Shown piece by piece: positions 1-8,751 of a stretch of 11,656 nt of DNA. The notes under the pieces were generated by a model, which saw only the letters and a list, made by a program, of their open reading frames with translations, searched no databases and was not told the DNA's origin. Source of the DNA: Euperipatoides rowelli (lineage: Eukaryota > Onychophora > Udeonychophora > Euonychophora > Peripatopsidae). The stretch lies in assembly GCA_003024985.2 (NCBI GenBank), contig PXIH01S0047744.1, one strand, 5' to 3'. Numbering within the stretch: position 1 is the first letter of the stretch; each line of letters begins with the position of its first letter. The position numbers and the translations under genes were made by a program.

Positions 1-628
1 TGGGTTTAGAACTTCAGAGTTTTCATGGCTTTAAAGATTCATTGAAATTAACTGGCTGCAACTTGTTTGAATACATTTCTTAAATTTAAAATATTNTAAT
101 ACAATAAAGGCTATACACTAGCTAAGTGACTAGGCTACTAACTTTACTGTCTCTCTCTCTCTCTTTTTAAAATCAACTAAAAAAACAATAAATGGATAAA
201 TCTTTCTTCTAAACAAAAAAACATTTTAAACTCAAATTACCGGTAGTAATAATTTTAGTTTAAAATGTTAAAATTATTTTTAAGAAATAATGTGATGCTT
301 TTAAATTAAAAGCCTATCCTTCCTTCTAATAATAAAACAAACGTATTTCCTAAAATAATAACAGACACACACACATACAGTTGAATAAGTTTTAGAAACT
401 GCATTTAAGGAAAACACTTTTCCCCTCCAGTTAAGGAATGGTAAATACATAGGCCTGTTTTTTATTTTATTTTTTAAAAGTAAATGCTTATTTGTTGCGT
501 TGAGTTGTTTAACTTCCAGCTATGAATGCAGATTTTCTAAGCTAAGTATCTGGGAAACTACCTTCCAGTTTATTTACATTTTTGTGTACTTTTCTTAGAA
601 AAAAATAAGTAATAGATTGATTATATTA

Positions 629-811
629 TATTGAATTTATTGATTATTAAATTTTTACACATCACGAGTGCACAAAACACTTTAAAAAAATCATACTGCT
701 CCCCCCCCCTCCCCTACAGNTATTGAATTTATTGATTATTAAATTTTTACACATCACGAGTGCACAAAACACTTTAAAAAAATCATACTGCTCCCCCCCC
801 CTCCCCTACAG
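629..811. repeat. Exact 91-bp direct duplication on both sides of a single N
   Basis: Positions 629-719 and 721-811 are identical over 91 bases, including a run of seven A and a run of nine C, and the only thing between them is the N at 720. Identity through homopolymers, with the copy boundary exactly at the N, indicates an unmerged overlap between two contigs rather than a biological tandem duplication. Confidence 0.9.
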
Positions 812-1017
812 ATATTTGATTGCTTGCAACCATAACTACAGTGTATCTACTCTATCATTTCTAAAAAAATATTTATAAATGATTTTGAAATTTGGGCTCA
901 AAACTAAAGTTTTGGGCCTGTAAATTGTATCACTTGGGTGACCGAAGGACTTCTAATTTTTTTTAAATTCTTAGACCCCTGTTTAGACTAGTAACAATGT
1001 ATTTTCTTAAATTCTGA

Positions 1018-1035
1018 AAAAAAAAAAAAAAAAAA
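1018..1035. repeat. Poly-A run
   Basis: An uninterrupted A homopolymer in intron sequence. No mobile-element body or target-site duplication was recognised beside it, so it is called only as low-complexity sequence. Confidence 0.8.
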
Positions 1036-1110
1036 CCTAGGAGTGACCATTTTTTGGAATTTCCAAAATGTCAATTACAAATACTTTACATATGAATTAT
1101 GTTCTGTATT

Positions 1111-1132
1111 TTATTATTATTATTATTATTAT
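1111..1132. repeat. (TTA)n trinucleotide microsatellite
   Basis: About seven TTA units in intron sequence. A similar run of TTA units grading into tcattatcatc occurs at about 10175-10206. Confidence 0.85.
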
Positions 1133-1434
1133 GTAAAAATAATTGCTGTAAATTGATAAACTTGCGTCACACAAGGAGAAATAGAAAAATTGTATATACT
1201 GTATGACAAATTTATATTTTATTGTATTTTTTTCCTGTTACTTTTGCTCTCTCATGCAGGCATTTGGTTGTATTATCTTTTCATGTTTGCTTTCATAGTA
1301 GAACATTTAATATTCATTAGCAAATCTCAGATTAATGGGATTTGATCAATACCGGATTATAATCAATGTGCAAAAGCGGTCAATTCTCCTTGTATGTGCA
1401 AATTAATGATAATTCATTCATGTTTTGCTTGAGA

Positions 1435-1477
1435 GTGTGTGTGTGTGATCTTTGTTAATTAAGAGCATACACACACA
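1435..1477. repeat. GT run and CA run forming an inverted pair
   Basis: A short (GT)n run near 1435-1447 is followed, about 20 bases later, by a (CA)n run near 1467-1476, so the two complementary microsatellites could pair as a stem around a loop containing ttgttaattaagag. This is probably incidental simple-repeat structure. Confidence 0.6.
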
Positions 1478-1878
1478 AGCTTCGGATGGATTTGAAATAG
1501 CTCAAACTGGCGAGTTTTCTATTTATTTGCTTATTTTATTTCTGTGGCTGGGATGACATACAGTATGTCATTTCCAAAGAATTTGCACAGTCCCTGCTGG
1601 TATCTACAGTATGTACAGCAAAGCCATTTGGACACTTTTGATTTCTATACCATTTTCTTTCCTGTAACAAGTTGTTGTCATTGTTTTGTTTATGCAGTGA
1701 TTTACAATGAATGCATTTTATTGGAATCTAACCAGCATCTTAGTTTCTTTTAAGCATTCTATCACTTCACTCCACATTAACCACAATCAATTGTCCGTTT
1801 AATTCAATTTAAAATTTATAATCTGTTTCTATACTCTACGTGGATTTTATATAACTGTATATATTTTTATTCTTTCAG

Positions 1879-1948
1879 ACAAAAAGCTGGTATAACCAGA
1901 ACCTGGTGGATCGGTTGGTCAAGATTCTGTCCCTTAGTTGTCATAAAA
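1879..1948 (+). CDS. CLEC16A: Internal exon of a CLEC16A/ema/gop-1 orthologue (upstream exon)
   Basis: This 70-nt exon begins after the acceptor ttctttcag (ends 1878) and stops before the donor gtaagt (1949-1954). Read from 1879 in phase 0 it gives 23 codons plus one base, beginning TKSWYNQNLVDRLVKIL and ending SCHK; the leftover base leaves the intron in phase 1. The exon at 5421 starts with the two bases needed to complete that codon (Asn). The pattern Y-N-x-x-L-x-x-R-L-x-x-I just before a (K)VRLATLE block matches the human CLEC16A segment that runs from YNHPLAERLIRIM into KIRLATLE. In the family this is a helical, ARM/HEAT-like part of the protein C-terminal to the FPL domain. CLEC16A proteins act on endosomes and lysosomes, and in mammals work with the ubiquitin ligase NRDP1/RNF41 and USP8 in mitophagy. 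On its own this exon is weakly diagnostic; the phase match and the next exon carry the call. No upstream exon was recognised in 1-1878. Confidence 0.8.
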
Positions 1949-2438
1949 GTAAGTTGTTTCTTTGTACTGCATGTTATTTTTTGACTACAACAAACCAAAT
2001 CTATTATCACTTAGCATATTTACAGAACAGAATGTGGAATTGGAACAATTACTAGTGCTTGCTGACTTACTTATAAAATCATCACATACGGCCTAGTACN
2101 GTTTAATTAATAATTTAAAAATCAAAATTCCTAAGATTTTGATTTTTTCCTTTGTCCTGATCAAATTTTGTGGCATAAATCTTCCCCAAAAATACCCTAG
2201 TTTAAAAGTTTGAAGAACTAAAATTAAATATTTGCACTCTACTATTTTATATCTCCAAATAAATAATATTTGTGTATGCAAATAAAATAGATAGATGAAC
2301 TGTATTACTGTATATCTATATAATATTTGTCCAGAGTTTAAATGAGCCTTTTTATAACATTTTTTTTTTTGTAAAGCAGATTTTGTTGCATATAATTTTT
2401 GTTACGAGTCAAAATATTTTGGATGTTCTGTAATGGTT

Positions 2439-2486
2439 TTGGAATGCTCATTCTTGCATAGATGATTGCAATAATGAGCATTCCAA
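2439..2486. other. Compact 48-nt inverted repeat (hairpin)
   Basis: The arms ttggaatgctcatt (2439-2452) and aatgagcattccaa (2473-2486) are perfect reverse complements over 14 bases. After one c/t mismatch the stem continues for five more pairs (ttgca 2454-2458 with tgcaa 2467-2471), leaving an 8-base loop (tagatgat). The result is a nearly perfect 20-position stem in an intron. It is shorter than a typical microRNA precursor (about 60-80 nt) and pairing does not extend into the flanks. It could be a tiny palindromic element, a small hairpin RNA or chance. Confidence 0.75.
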
Positions 2487-2572
2487 TTGCATGTGACAAT
2501 AAAACAGCTTTTACATTTGTGAAAGAAGCTAGTTTAGAACTGTGTTTTCCCCTCTCCCTTCTATAATAATGA

Positions 2573-2737
2573 ATTTATTCACATTCTCTTTCTATCTTTA
2601 GGCTTACTTTTGATGAAGTATTGAATTGGTGCATTATGGTTTTACACAGGCAAAGGGGGATTACAGACAATCTTTTTTCTATTAAGTTTCGGTTACATTT
2701 AGTTGATCAGCAGCTCTGTGAGGATATGACGAGCTAA
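2573..2737 (+). pseudogene. Short open stretch of unknown origin, possibly a transposon relic
   Basis: A frame open from 2573 to the taa at 2735-2737 gives about 54 codons with coding-like composition, including TFDEVLNWCIMVLHRQRG and ITDNLFSIKFRLHLVDQQL. An acceptor-like ttctctttctatctttag ends at 2601. Splicing the 1879-1948 exon into it would use phase 1, whereas this frame needs phase 2, so it is not an in-frame alternative exon of the CLEC16A-like gene. I do not recognise the protein. A loose resemblance of the TDNLFSI part to segments of transposases or reverse transcriptases is not enough for a call. There is no good start codon and no continuing frame. Confidence 0.3.
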
Positions 2738-2892
2738 ATTTTATTATTTATATGCATTAGTTTGTGCATTCAAATTGTTTTTAGTTTAGTTTATGACGTG
2801 CTTGCTTTAATTAGTAAGCGTGTCAAACGATTCTACTTTCCTGAATGCACGGCTAATGCTAATTATACATCCTGTATAATTTGAATGTGTGA

Positions 2893-3117
2893 TTCGTTTT
2901 TGCCATAAATACTTTTATTTTTCAATACTCAATTGTCTTTGCCAAGGGGAGTGGCTCTCGCCACATCTCCAGCTTGATGGGCGCCAGCTCCCTTACGATT
3001 GACCCTCCATGGGGTTTTAGTTTATTTATTATTTTATGCTTGCTGTACGCTAGTCTGCAAAGTCAGTTGACTAGCGCAATCTGTAACCCGCCACTAAAAC
3101 CAAAGAAGAGTTTTTAA
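2893..3117 (+). pseudogene. Unidentified 74-codon open stretch in a relatively G+C-rich patch
   Basis: The frame is open from 2893 to the taa at 3115-3117. It includes FAKGSGSRHISSLMGASSL followed by TIDPPWGFSLFIILCLLYA and a basic tail ending KPKKSF. The core 2941-3101 is clearly richer in G+C than its surroundings, and it is full of inverted repeats, which may explain the lack of stops. The only internal ATG is at the SLMGA position, with no supporting signal. It may be a relic of an inserted element, an RNA-like structured segment, or chance. No family was recognised. Confidence 0.25.
2944..3101. repeat. Cluster of nested inverted repeats
   Basis: Three pairings are visible. First, aaggggag (2944-2951) faces ctccctt (2988-2994), enclosing tggc/gcca around tctc. 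Second, ggttttagt (3013-3021) pairs exactly with actaaaacc (3093-3101). Third, inside that, cgctagtc (3048-3055) pairs exactly with gactagcg (3069-3076) around a 13-base loop. The nested second and third stems define an 89-nt foldable unit. No tRNA, snRNA or SINE promoter boxes were recognised. Confidence 0.6.
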
Positions 3118-3152
3118 AGCTGAATACTTTTGCATTATTATTTTCTCTCTCN

Positions 3153-3266
3153 ATATTTATAAACTTATTGACACTTTGTAGATATTTATAAACTTATTGA
3201 CACTGTATATATTTATAAACTTATTGACATTTTGTATATATTTATAAACTTATTGACACTTTGTAG
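3153..3266. repeat. 29-bp A+T-rich minisatellite (array X), four units
   Basis: Four head-to-tail copies of atatttataaacttattgacactttgtag/t begin immediately after the N at 3152. Unit starts are at 3153, 3182 (a 27-bp variant), 3209 and 3238. A decayed partial copy may follow at 3267-3290. The same unit recurs at 11587-11656. Confidence 0.93.
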
Positions 3267-3524
3267 ATATTTTAAACATGAAATTGAACTCAAATTTATG
3301 ATAAATTGAAAATCTTGACACTTATGCAAATTAAAATTGAAAATATAGTCAACACTTTATGCAAATTATGCAAATCAGAAATAATAAATATGTTTCTGTG
3401 GACCCGTTTTTATCTTCTAAACAGTTTCTCATTTTTGGGTATCATAGAGTACCTTCATAGAAACTCTTTCATGCAATTAACTCATTTTGGGGTAAAATGT
3501 CAGCCCCTTTTTTAAAAACAGGGG

Positions 3525-3615
3525 TGATATCTAGACTTTAGTCTACAAATAAAACTTAATGTAAAATAAATATTGGTCTAAGAATAAAAACTGATATTTA
3601 TATTAGTATTAAATA
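3525..3615. repeat. Diverged copy of the ~47-bp repeat seen at 9930-10165
   Basis: This stretch shares the phrases agactttagtctacaaataa and atatttatattagtatta with the degenerate tandem array near 10,000. The similarity is patchy, so it is called as a related decayed copy only. Confidence 0.45.
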
Positions 3616-3810
3616 AATTATGAATATGAGCCATATTTTGTATAAATATCTTATTAATCTTTTAAATTAATTACATATGTTTAAATAAAGAGGAAATAAA
3701 ATGAATTGCCATAAGATGCAAATGTTATCTTTTTATGTACTTCTTTACTTTTAAAGTTATAACAAACTGATGACAACTAACATCTTATTTTTCATTCACT
3801 AATGCTTTGA

Positions 3811-4250
3811 TATCACTTTACTGCTTTACTAAAAGAGAACATTATTTCCCTGTTGTACTAAAAGATCACTGCTTCATTAAAAAAACACCTTTCCATGTTT
3901 TATTACAAGAGAACATCATTTCATTAAAAAAGCACATCATTTCACTGTTTCATTAAAATAACATATGTCCCTGTTTCACTAAAAGAGCACATCATTTCTA
4001 TGCTTCCCTCAAAAATCACATTATTTCATTGCTTCAATAAAAGAGCACAAATCCCTGTTTCACTAAAGAATCATATCATTTCCCTCCTCTACTAAAAGAG
4101 CACATCATTTCCCTGCTTCACTAAATTATCACATAATTTCCCTCCTCTAATAAATGAGCACATCATTTCCCTCCTCTAATAAAAGTGCATATCATTTCCC
4201 TGTTTCACTAAAGGAGCACATCATTTCCCTCCTCTACTAAAAGAGCACAT
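3811..4250. repeat. 29-bp minisatellite (array Y), left part
   Basis: Roughly 15 head-to-tail copies of a unit close to ccctgcttcactaaaagagcacatcattt. The left units are diverged and vary in length (for example cattaaaaaaacacctttcc), whereas those near 4140-4250 keep a clean 29-bp period. The array breaks off mid-unit at tactaaaagagcacat (4235-4250), directly against the N at 4251. Confidence 0.92.
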
Positions 4251-5420
4251 NGAAGATATTTTAACTATTATTCTCCCTGGCTAGGGACGATAGTGTCGGA
4301 TTATCATCTTCTGATGGCACCGTAATTATGGATGAATAAGCGTGCACAGACTCGTTAATTTACTTTTATGTAATCATATTTATAAATTAAGTAAACATAT
4401 TTAAATAAAGAATATCAGTATGAAGCTTTAAGAAATTGATGTACTAAAAGTAAAAATTATTTGTACACGGTGAATATAAATATAATAATATTTTTGCTTA
4501 CGTAATAAATCGCAGCACCGTACGATTTTTTTAATAATACAATAATAGAATACGGTTGGTTTGTGTTTATCTGAAAAATAATAAAAAAATAAAACTGTGA
4601 TAGGTTAAGACACAATTTTTTTTTAAAAGCTATGAATTGTAATTAGTTTCTGCAGATATCAAACCAAAGATCATTAATAATACTGAAATCATTCAGTTAG
4701 TATAATATGTAAATTCTAACAATTGGCCTTATTTTTTAAATGCATAGATCAGCTTTTACCCTACAATGCTGTTGTAGGTTCATTATATTCGACCAAAGCT
4801 TATAATACGCATTCCACATTTTTCAACAATTCTAAAGACATTAAATCCAAATGTAGGCTAAATTCTTTATTGGAGATATAGAATAATAAATAAAAATATT
4901 TTGACAAGATATGTAAATGGAAAAATAAGACCAAATTTATTATAGAATGTTTATTGCGCAATATATAATATATTAATTAAAATACCCATCTCCTAACAAT
5001 GTAAAGAAGTAACTTACAGACTTACAGTATCTAGTTGTTTGCTTAAAATGATATAATCAATGGCTTGCAATCAACCCTACCTACAGGATACTTTTAGCAC
5101 TACCGTACAAAAGAGGAGGAGCTTAAAGGACTAACTTATAAATTTCATTTCTTAATAACTCTTTTATTTTTTTGAATTTTTTTTAAAATAATTTTCTTAG
5201 AAAAGAAATCATTAAAAAAATCCATTTTCTGTGACCTTTAAATAAAATGACTACCGGTATATGAATTGATTCATTTCAATCCCTAATAAACCTAATTTGA
5301 ATTCTTTAAATTAATGATTGGTCAGATTAAAATTTCTTTATCTACAATCGATTCTATCTGTACTGTAAATATAAAGCCTATACTGTATATACTGATAGAT
5401 TCACATTTTTTCCCCTTCAG

Positions 5421-5575
5421 ATTGTAAAGTGCGTCTTGCTACATTAGAGCTCACTATTCTTCTGCTCAAACAATTAGTATATAAAAATGGTCATAGCTAT
5501 CTTCAAGATCGCCATTTAGCGGCCTCTGAAGATGCAAAAGAAGAAAGCATTTTACTTCTCAGGAATTTTTATAAA
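5421..5575 (+). CDS. CLEC16A: Internal exon of a CLEC16A/ema/gop-1 orthologue (downstream exon)
   Basis: This 155-nt exon follows a strong polypyrimidine tract and acceptor (ttttttccccttcag, ends 5420) and ends before the donor gtaaga (5576-5581). Two bases complete the split Asn codon, then 51 uninterrupted codons follow, so it enters in phase 1 and leaves in phase 0. The translation has CKVRLATLELTILLLKQ near its start, a variable middle (VYKNGHSYLQDRH), then EDAKEESILLLRNFYK. These align in order and spacing with human CLEC16A KIRLATLELSCLLLKQ, its variable stretch, and EESVHLVRHFYK. It is the most conserved coding stretch in the window. The family continues with an acidic GEDIFLDMF-type segment; no such sequence was found up to 11656, so the next exon lies outside. 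The exon sits on the N-bounded block 4252-7964, so its order relative to 1879-1948 depends on the scaffold. The reading frame and intron phases agree with the order shown. Confidence 0.88.
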
Positions 5576-5880
5576 GTAAGAGCTTTTTAATTATTCTTAA
5601 CTAGTTTTTTTTAATAGTATTAATTTATAGCTTTCAACATGCTGTGAAAAAAAAAAACTTGAAACTTCAATTAACGTTGTTTGATTAACCACCTATCAAA
5701 TATTAAATTTCATTCCATTTTATTTCCCTTATTAAAAATTAGTTACTAATTATAAATGACATATTTTGTAAAGTAACTAAAATAAATCAGTTAATTTAAT
5801 TCCTCACTATGAATAAAGCACATGTACAGTATATAAGTTTTAATTTATTGAATAATTTTATAAGAAATTTTAAAAATTAA

Positions 5881-5938
5881 GGTATTTGGTACAATAGTAT
5901 TGACACTTTTTATTTATCACTCGATACTATTGTATACC
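5881..5938. repeat. Interrupted inverted repeat
   Basis: The arm acaatagtat (5891-5900) is the exact reverse complement of atactattgt (5924-5933), with a 23-base spacer. Outside it, ggtat (5881-5885) can pair with atacc (5934-5938) across a 5-base bulge on the left side. It lies in intron sequence and has no assigned function. Confidence 0.6.
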
Positions 5939-6741
5939 AGTTACAATTTATTATTTTTTTAATATATTAACTTATTTATTTATAACACAAGATCTGGAAG
6001 AGCATCTCTGATGAAGATCTCTAGTAACTTAACTATTAAGCCCCTAATTAACTAGAGAGGGATATTTTCTTAATTTTTTTTTAACCCTTTACTTTTGAAT
6101 GAAGGGAGAGAAACTAGAATTTCTCTTAGCCATACATTTTAACTTATAATGCAATTAGCACACAAATCATGGATGTCCTAACATTCAAAATGTTCTCCAT
6201 ACCAATTAATCGGACATATAACGGAAACATCCCAGAAACACTTGTACTCTTTGACATACTTTTCAGAAGTATGAAGATAAAAAAAATTACTCTTAAACCT
6301 AAGAATTGGAAACTCCATTAGAGTTTATAGTGAGAAGCGATAATGAAAATTGATGAAAATGGATCAAAAACTCTTTTTAATTTTACGTTAATTATTATCT
6401 CAGTTTCATAGTAAAATCAACACTGCTTTTAAAAAAAAACAGTTATTTTGCTCAAAATCGTTTATTTTATGAAACTAATTTTTTTAAAAAAAATAACTTC
6501 TAAACAGCTAATAATTACCCCAAAATGTTTTATAAATTTCTCGGCGACCGTATAAGATAGACTTCGCAGTTGTTTTTTTTTATTAAATTAAAGCGTCCTC
6601 TATTAAGAATATATAAGCAAAAGTGCTAGTCGGCATTTTTTAGCTAATAGAAACATATTTTCTGAAGCAACTTTGTAAATAAAGAAGAAAAATGATTCGG
6701 CAAATGTTCACGTGTAATCATTAGTCAATCATGCCAAGAGA

Positions 6742-6806
6742 GCATTCAAGAATCCTTTGTAAACATGCCCCAAACATTCCCAGAATTCTTTGTAAAAATG
6801 TCACAG
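6742..6806. repeat. Two-copy 33-bp direct repeat
   Basis: The two copies share the core agaatyctttgtaaaMatg and the flanks cattc and ca, with starts 33 bases apart (agaatcc at 6749, agaattc at 6782). A further short duplication, ggcatttaaaa, follows at about 6806 and 6828. This is small local tandem sequence in an intron. Confidence 0.6.
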
Positions 6807-7965
6807 GCATTTAAAAATTAGCATTAGGCATTTAAAACTTGTAACGTGAAATTTTAAAGTTATTTTGCGTTGTTAAAAATTCTTAATTTTGTGAATAAAA
6901 TTGGTTAGTGTCATTTTTTTTTCATTAGAGGCATAAATACGATCATTATTTTAAATGTTGATTTAACATTTTGTTATAAATGTAACAGCCTAATTTTACG
7001 ATCTCTTTGATCGTACGAACTTAACAAAATAAATCTATTTACAGTATCTGATTACTGTATCTATTTAGTAATTTTTAAAACACTATATTTAACAAAAATT
7101 GCTCCAGGTTATTAACATAAATGAAAATAATAGTTATTAGGCCTATTATTGATATTCAAAATAAAAATTATGCCATCTAAAAACTTTAGGGAAAAAAAAT
7201 AATCAAAATTGTTTCACTTGAAAAAAAATATGTGATAGGACTGTTAATCCTTTTATTACCAATAAGAAATTAAATGCAAATTTGGTATCTTTTACTGATT
7301 TAATATCCGGGATAAGTACAATTATTAGTACTCCAATTATTAATACAATATTGCCTAATTAATGATAGGCGTAATGATATTCAGGAGCTGGATTCTAATC
7401 AAGTTGGTCAATCATTTCAACTCACTCCATTCATGGATTCTCAACATGTTTCATCTGCTTAAAAAAAATGTTTTTCAAGCTAATGATAAAGCAATAGTTT
7501 TAAATTCCAATTCTTAGCCTATATACTGGTTAAAATTAATATGTTTATCTTGAATGATTTCTTGGAAAATAATCATTTTGTCTGAGAAATTTCTATTACT
7601 TAGTATAATAGCCATTTTTAAGCCTCACTCATCCTACTTTATTGAACATGGATGAAGAAAACTAAAAAGGACATATCTACTTAAATTTAATAAATGTACA
7701 GTATATTTTATATACAGTACATACACACACAGCTGCTGTATATACAGTCTTACCAATAATGTTAGAAAAAAAAATGGCACTCTTAAAAATATTGATTCAG
7801 CCTAAGTGTCACACCTTCCCTAACTACGGCAATCACATTTTGCTTACACACAACTAGCCAATGATATACAGTAGGTTGGGATTCGAGTTGCCGATTTTTG
7901 CTTTTTAAACAGTTAATCTCATATCTAAAAAAATAATTGGAATTAAATTTTATTTTAATACTTTN

Positions 7966-8382
7966 TACTAAAAGAGCACATCATTTCTCTGTTTCACTAA
8001 AGGAGAACATCATTTCCCTCTACTAAAAGAGCACATAATTTTCCTGATTCACTAAAGGAGAACATCATTGCCCTCTACTAAAAGAGCACATAATTTTCCT
8101 GATTCACTAAAGGAGCATATTATTTTCCTCCTCTACTAAAAGAGCACATAATTTCTCTGCTTCACTAAAAGAGCACATCATTTCTCTGCTTCAATAAAAT
8201 AGCATATTACCCTAATTCATTAAAATAGTTCATCACATTTTACTGCTTCACTACAAGAGCAACCTATTTCCTTGTTTTATTAAAAGAGGCATCATTTTCC
8301 TGCTTCATTAAAAGAGCACATCCCTTCCCTAATTCATTAAACGAGCACTTCACATCACACTTTCACTAAAAGAGTACATAAT
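7966..8382. repeat. 29-bp minisatellite (array Y), right part
   Basis: The array resumes just after the N at 7965 with tactaaaagagcacat, the same 16 bases on which the left part stops, then continues catttctctgtttcactaaagg. The period is about 29 bp, with some shortened units (ccctctactaaaagagcac) that alternate and make a local higher-order repeat near 8000-8110. Copies decay rightwards until about 8382. Clean units near the break and decayed units at both outer ends fit one array cut in two. Confidence 0.92.
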
Positions 8383-8751
8383 TATGATATTGACATCAAA
8401 TGAACAGACAAGATTTTTCTTTGTTCATCTCTTTCTAAGATAAAGTTTATTCTCTTTATGTTGTTTTCAAGCAGAGAAAGATGGAAATGACACTCAAATC
8501 TTTCAGTTATGGGATTTATGGATTTAGACTCAACTTTTCTATCTCTTCTTTGGACATTTAAATGTATTTTGCTGTCATCATTTGTGTGATTTGGACAATT
8601 GCATATGAAGATTGAGTTGAATATGGTACCATATTATGGTCATGAAAAAAACGTTTTTTCACACTCTTGATTCTCTTAAAGAGTTAAATGTAACATATTT
8701 GCAACATAAATGTAATTAGGAGAAATATGGTCTAATGCAATAACCATTTCT
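8383..8751. other. Spacer without a gene
   Basis: A+T-rich sequence with no recognised coding or RNA feature. It contains a near-palindrome, tgaaaaaaacgttttttca, at about 8643-8661. It may include decayed upstream sequence of the LINE fragment that follows, but no reverse-transcriptase motif was found. Confidence 0.5.

Larger units (their letters stand above)
1..1878. other. Upstream intronic sequence, no gene seen
   Basis: This stretch is A+T-rich and multiply stopped in all frames. It contains a short CT run (about 148-164), CA-rich and GT/CA tracts, a poly-A run, a (TTA)n run and one exact 91-bp duplication around the N at 720. No acceptor-exon-donor combination matching the preceding part of CLEC16A was found. 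If the scaffold is right, this is the 3' part of the preceding intron. Confidence 0.6.
1949..5420 (+). other. GT-AG phase-1 intron between the two CLEC16A-like exons
   Basis: The intron begins gtaagt and ends cccttcag. It is about 3.47 kb as assembled, but it contains Ns at 2100, 3152 and 4251, so its true length is unknown. It carries a 48-nt hairpin, two short coding-like stretches, and two different 29-bp minisatellites. A tactgat stretch at about 5389-5395 could serve as a branch point about 30 nt before the acceptor; this is an inference from position and sequence only. Sequence between these items (1949-2438, 3267-3520, 3616-3810, 4340-5360) is A+T-rich and shows no recognisable gene. 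Confidence 0.75.
4252..7964. other. N-bounded block placed inside minisatellite Y
   Basis: This 3713-bp block begins after the N at 4251 and ends before the N at 7965. Neither end contains array sequence, although both neighbours are cut in the middle of array Y. It carries the exon at 5421-5575. The rest (4252-5420 and 5576-7964) is A+T-rich intron-like sequence with a CT/GA-balanced, slightly G+C-richer start at 4270-4350. No other gene was recognised. Confidence 0.8.
5576..7964. other. Intron sequence after the second exon, no gene seen
   Basis: The sequence starts gtaagagc and is A+T-rich with stops in every frame. The GEDIFLDMF-type continuation expected of the next CLEC16A exon was looked for and not found. 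Besides the two small repeats listed, it has a 12-bp palindrome ctgtatatacag (7736-7747) beside a CA-rich tract (about 7720-7730). Confidence 0.6.

Noticed and set aside
1544-1753. 69-codon open frame on the plus strand
   Set aside because: No recognisable domain, A+T-driven composition, and it ends just before the acceptor of a real exon in a different frame. Taken as chance.
2093-2281. 62-codon open frame on the minus strand
   Set aside because: It runs into the N at 2100, is lysine/isoleucine/leucine-rich as expected of A+T-rich noncoding DNA, and has no motif.
2439-2486. MicroRNA gene call for the hairpin
   Set aside because: The stem is about 20 bp and the whole is 48 nt, shorter than usual precursors, with no flanking pairing; kept only as a hairpin.
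3306-3515. 69-codon open frame on the plus strand
   Set aside because: It does not begin with a real ATG, has no motif or splice context, and overlaps the decayed end of minisatellite X.
5990-6035. agatctggaagagcatctctgatgaagatctc, considered as the next CLEC16A exon
   Set aside because: It follows an ag and has an acidic translation, but it reaches a stop within about a dozen codons and does not match the GEDIFLDMF-type segment expected next.
3811-8382. Regular 29-bp units considered as a CRISPR array
   Set aside because: Units are contiguous, with no unique spacers of constant length between identical repeats. They are degenerate minisatellites in animal DNA, with no cas genes.
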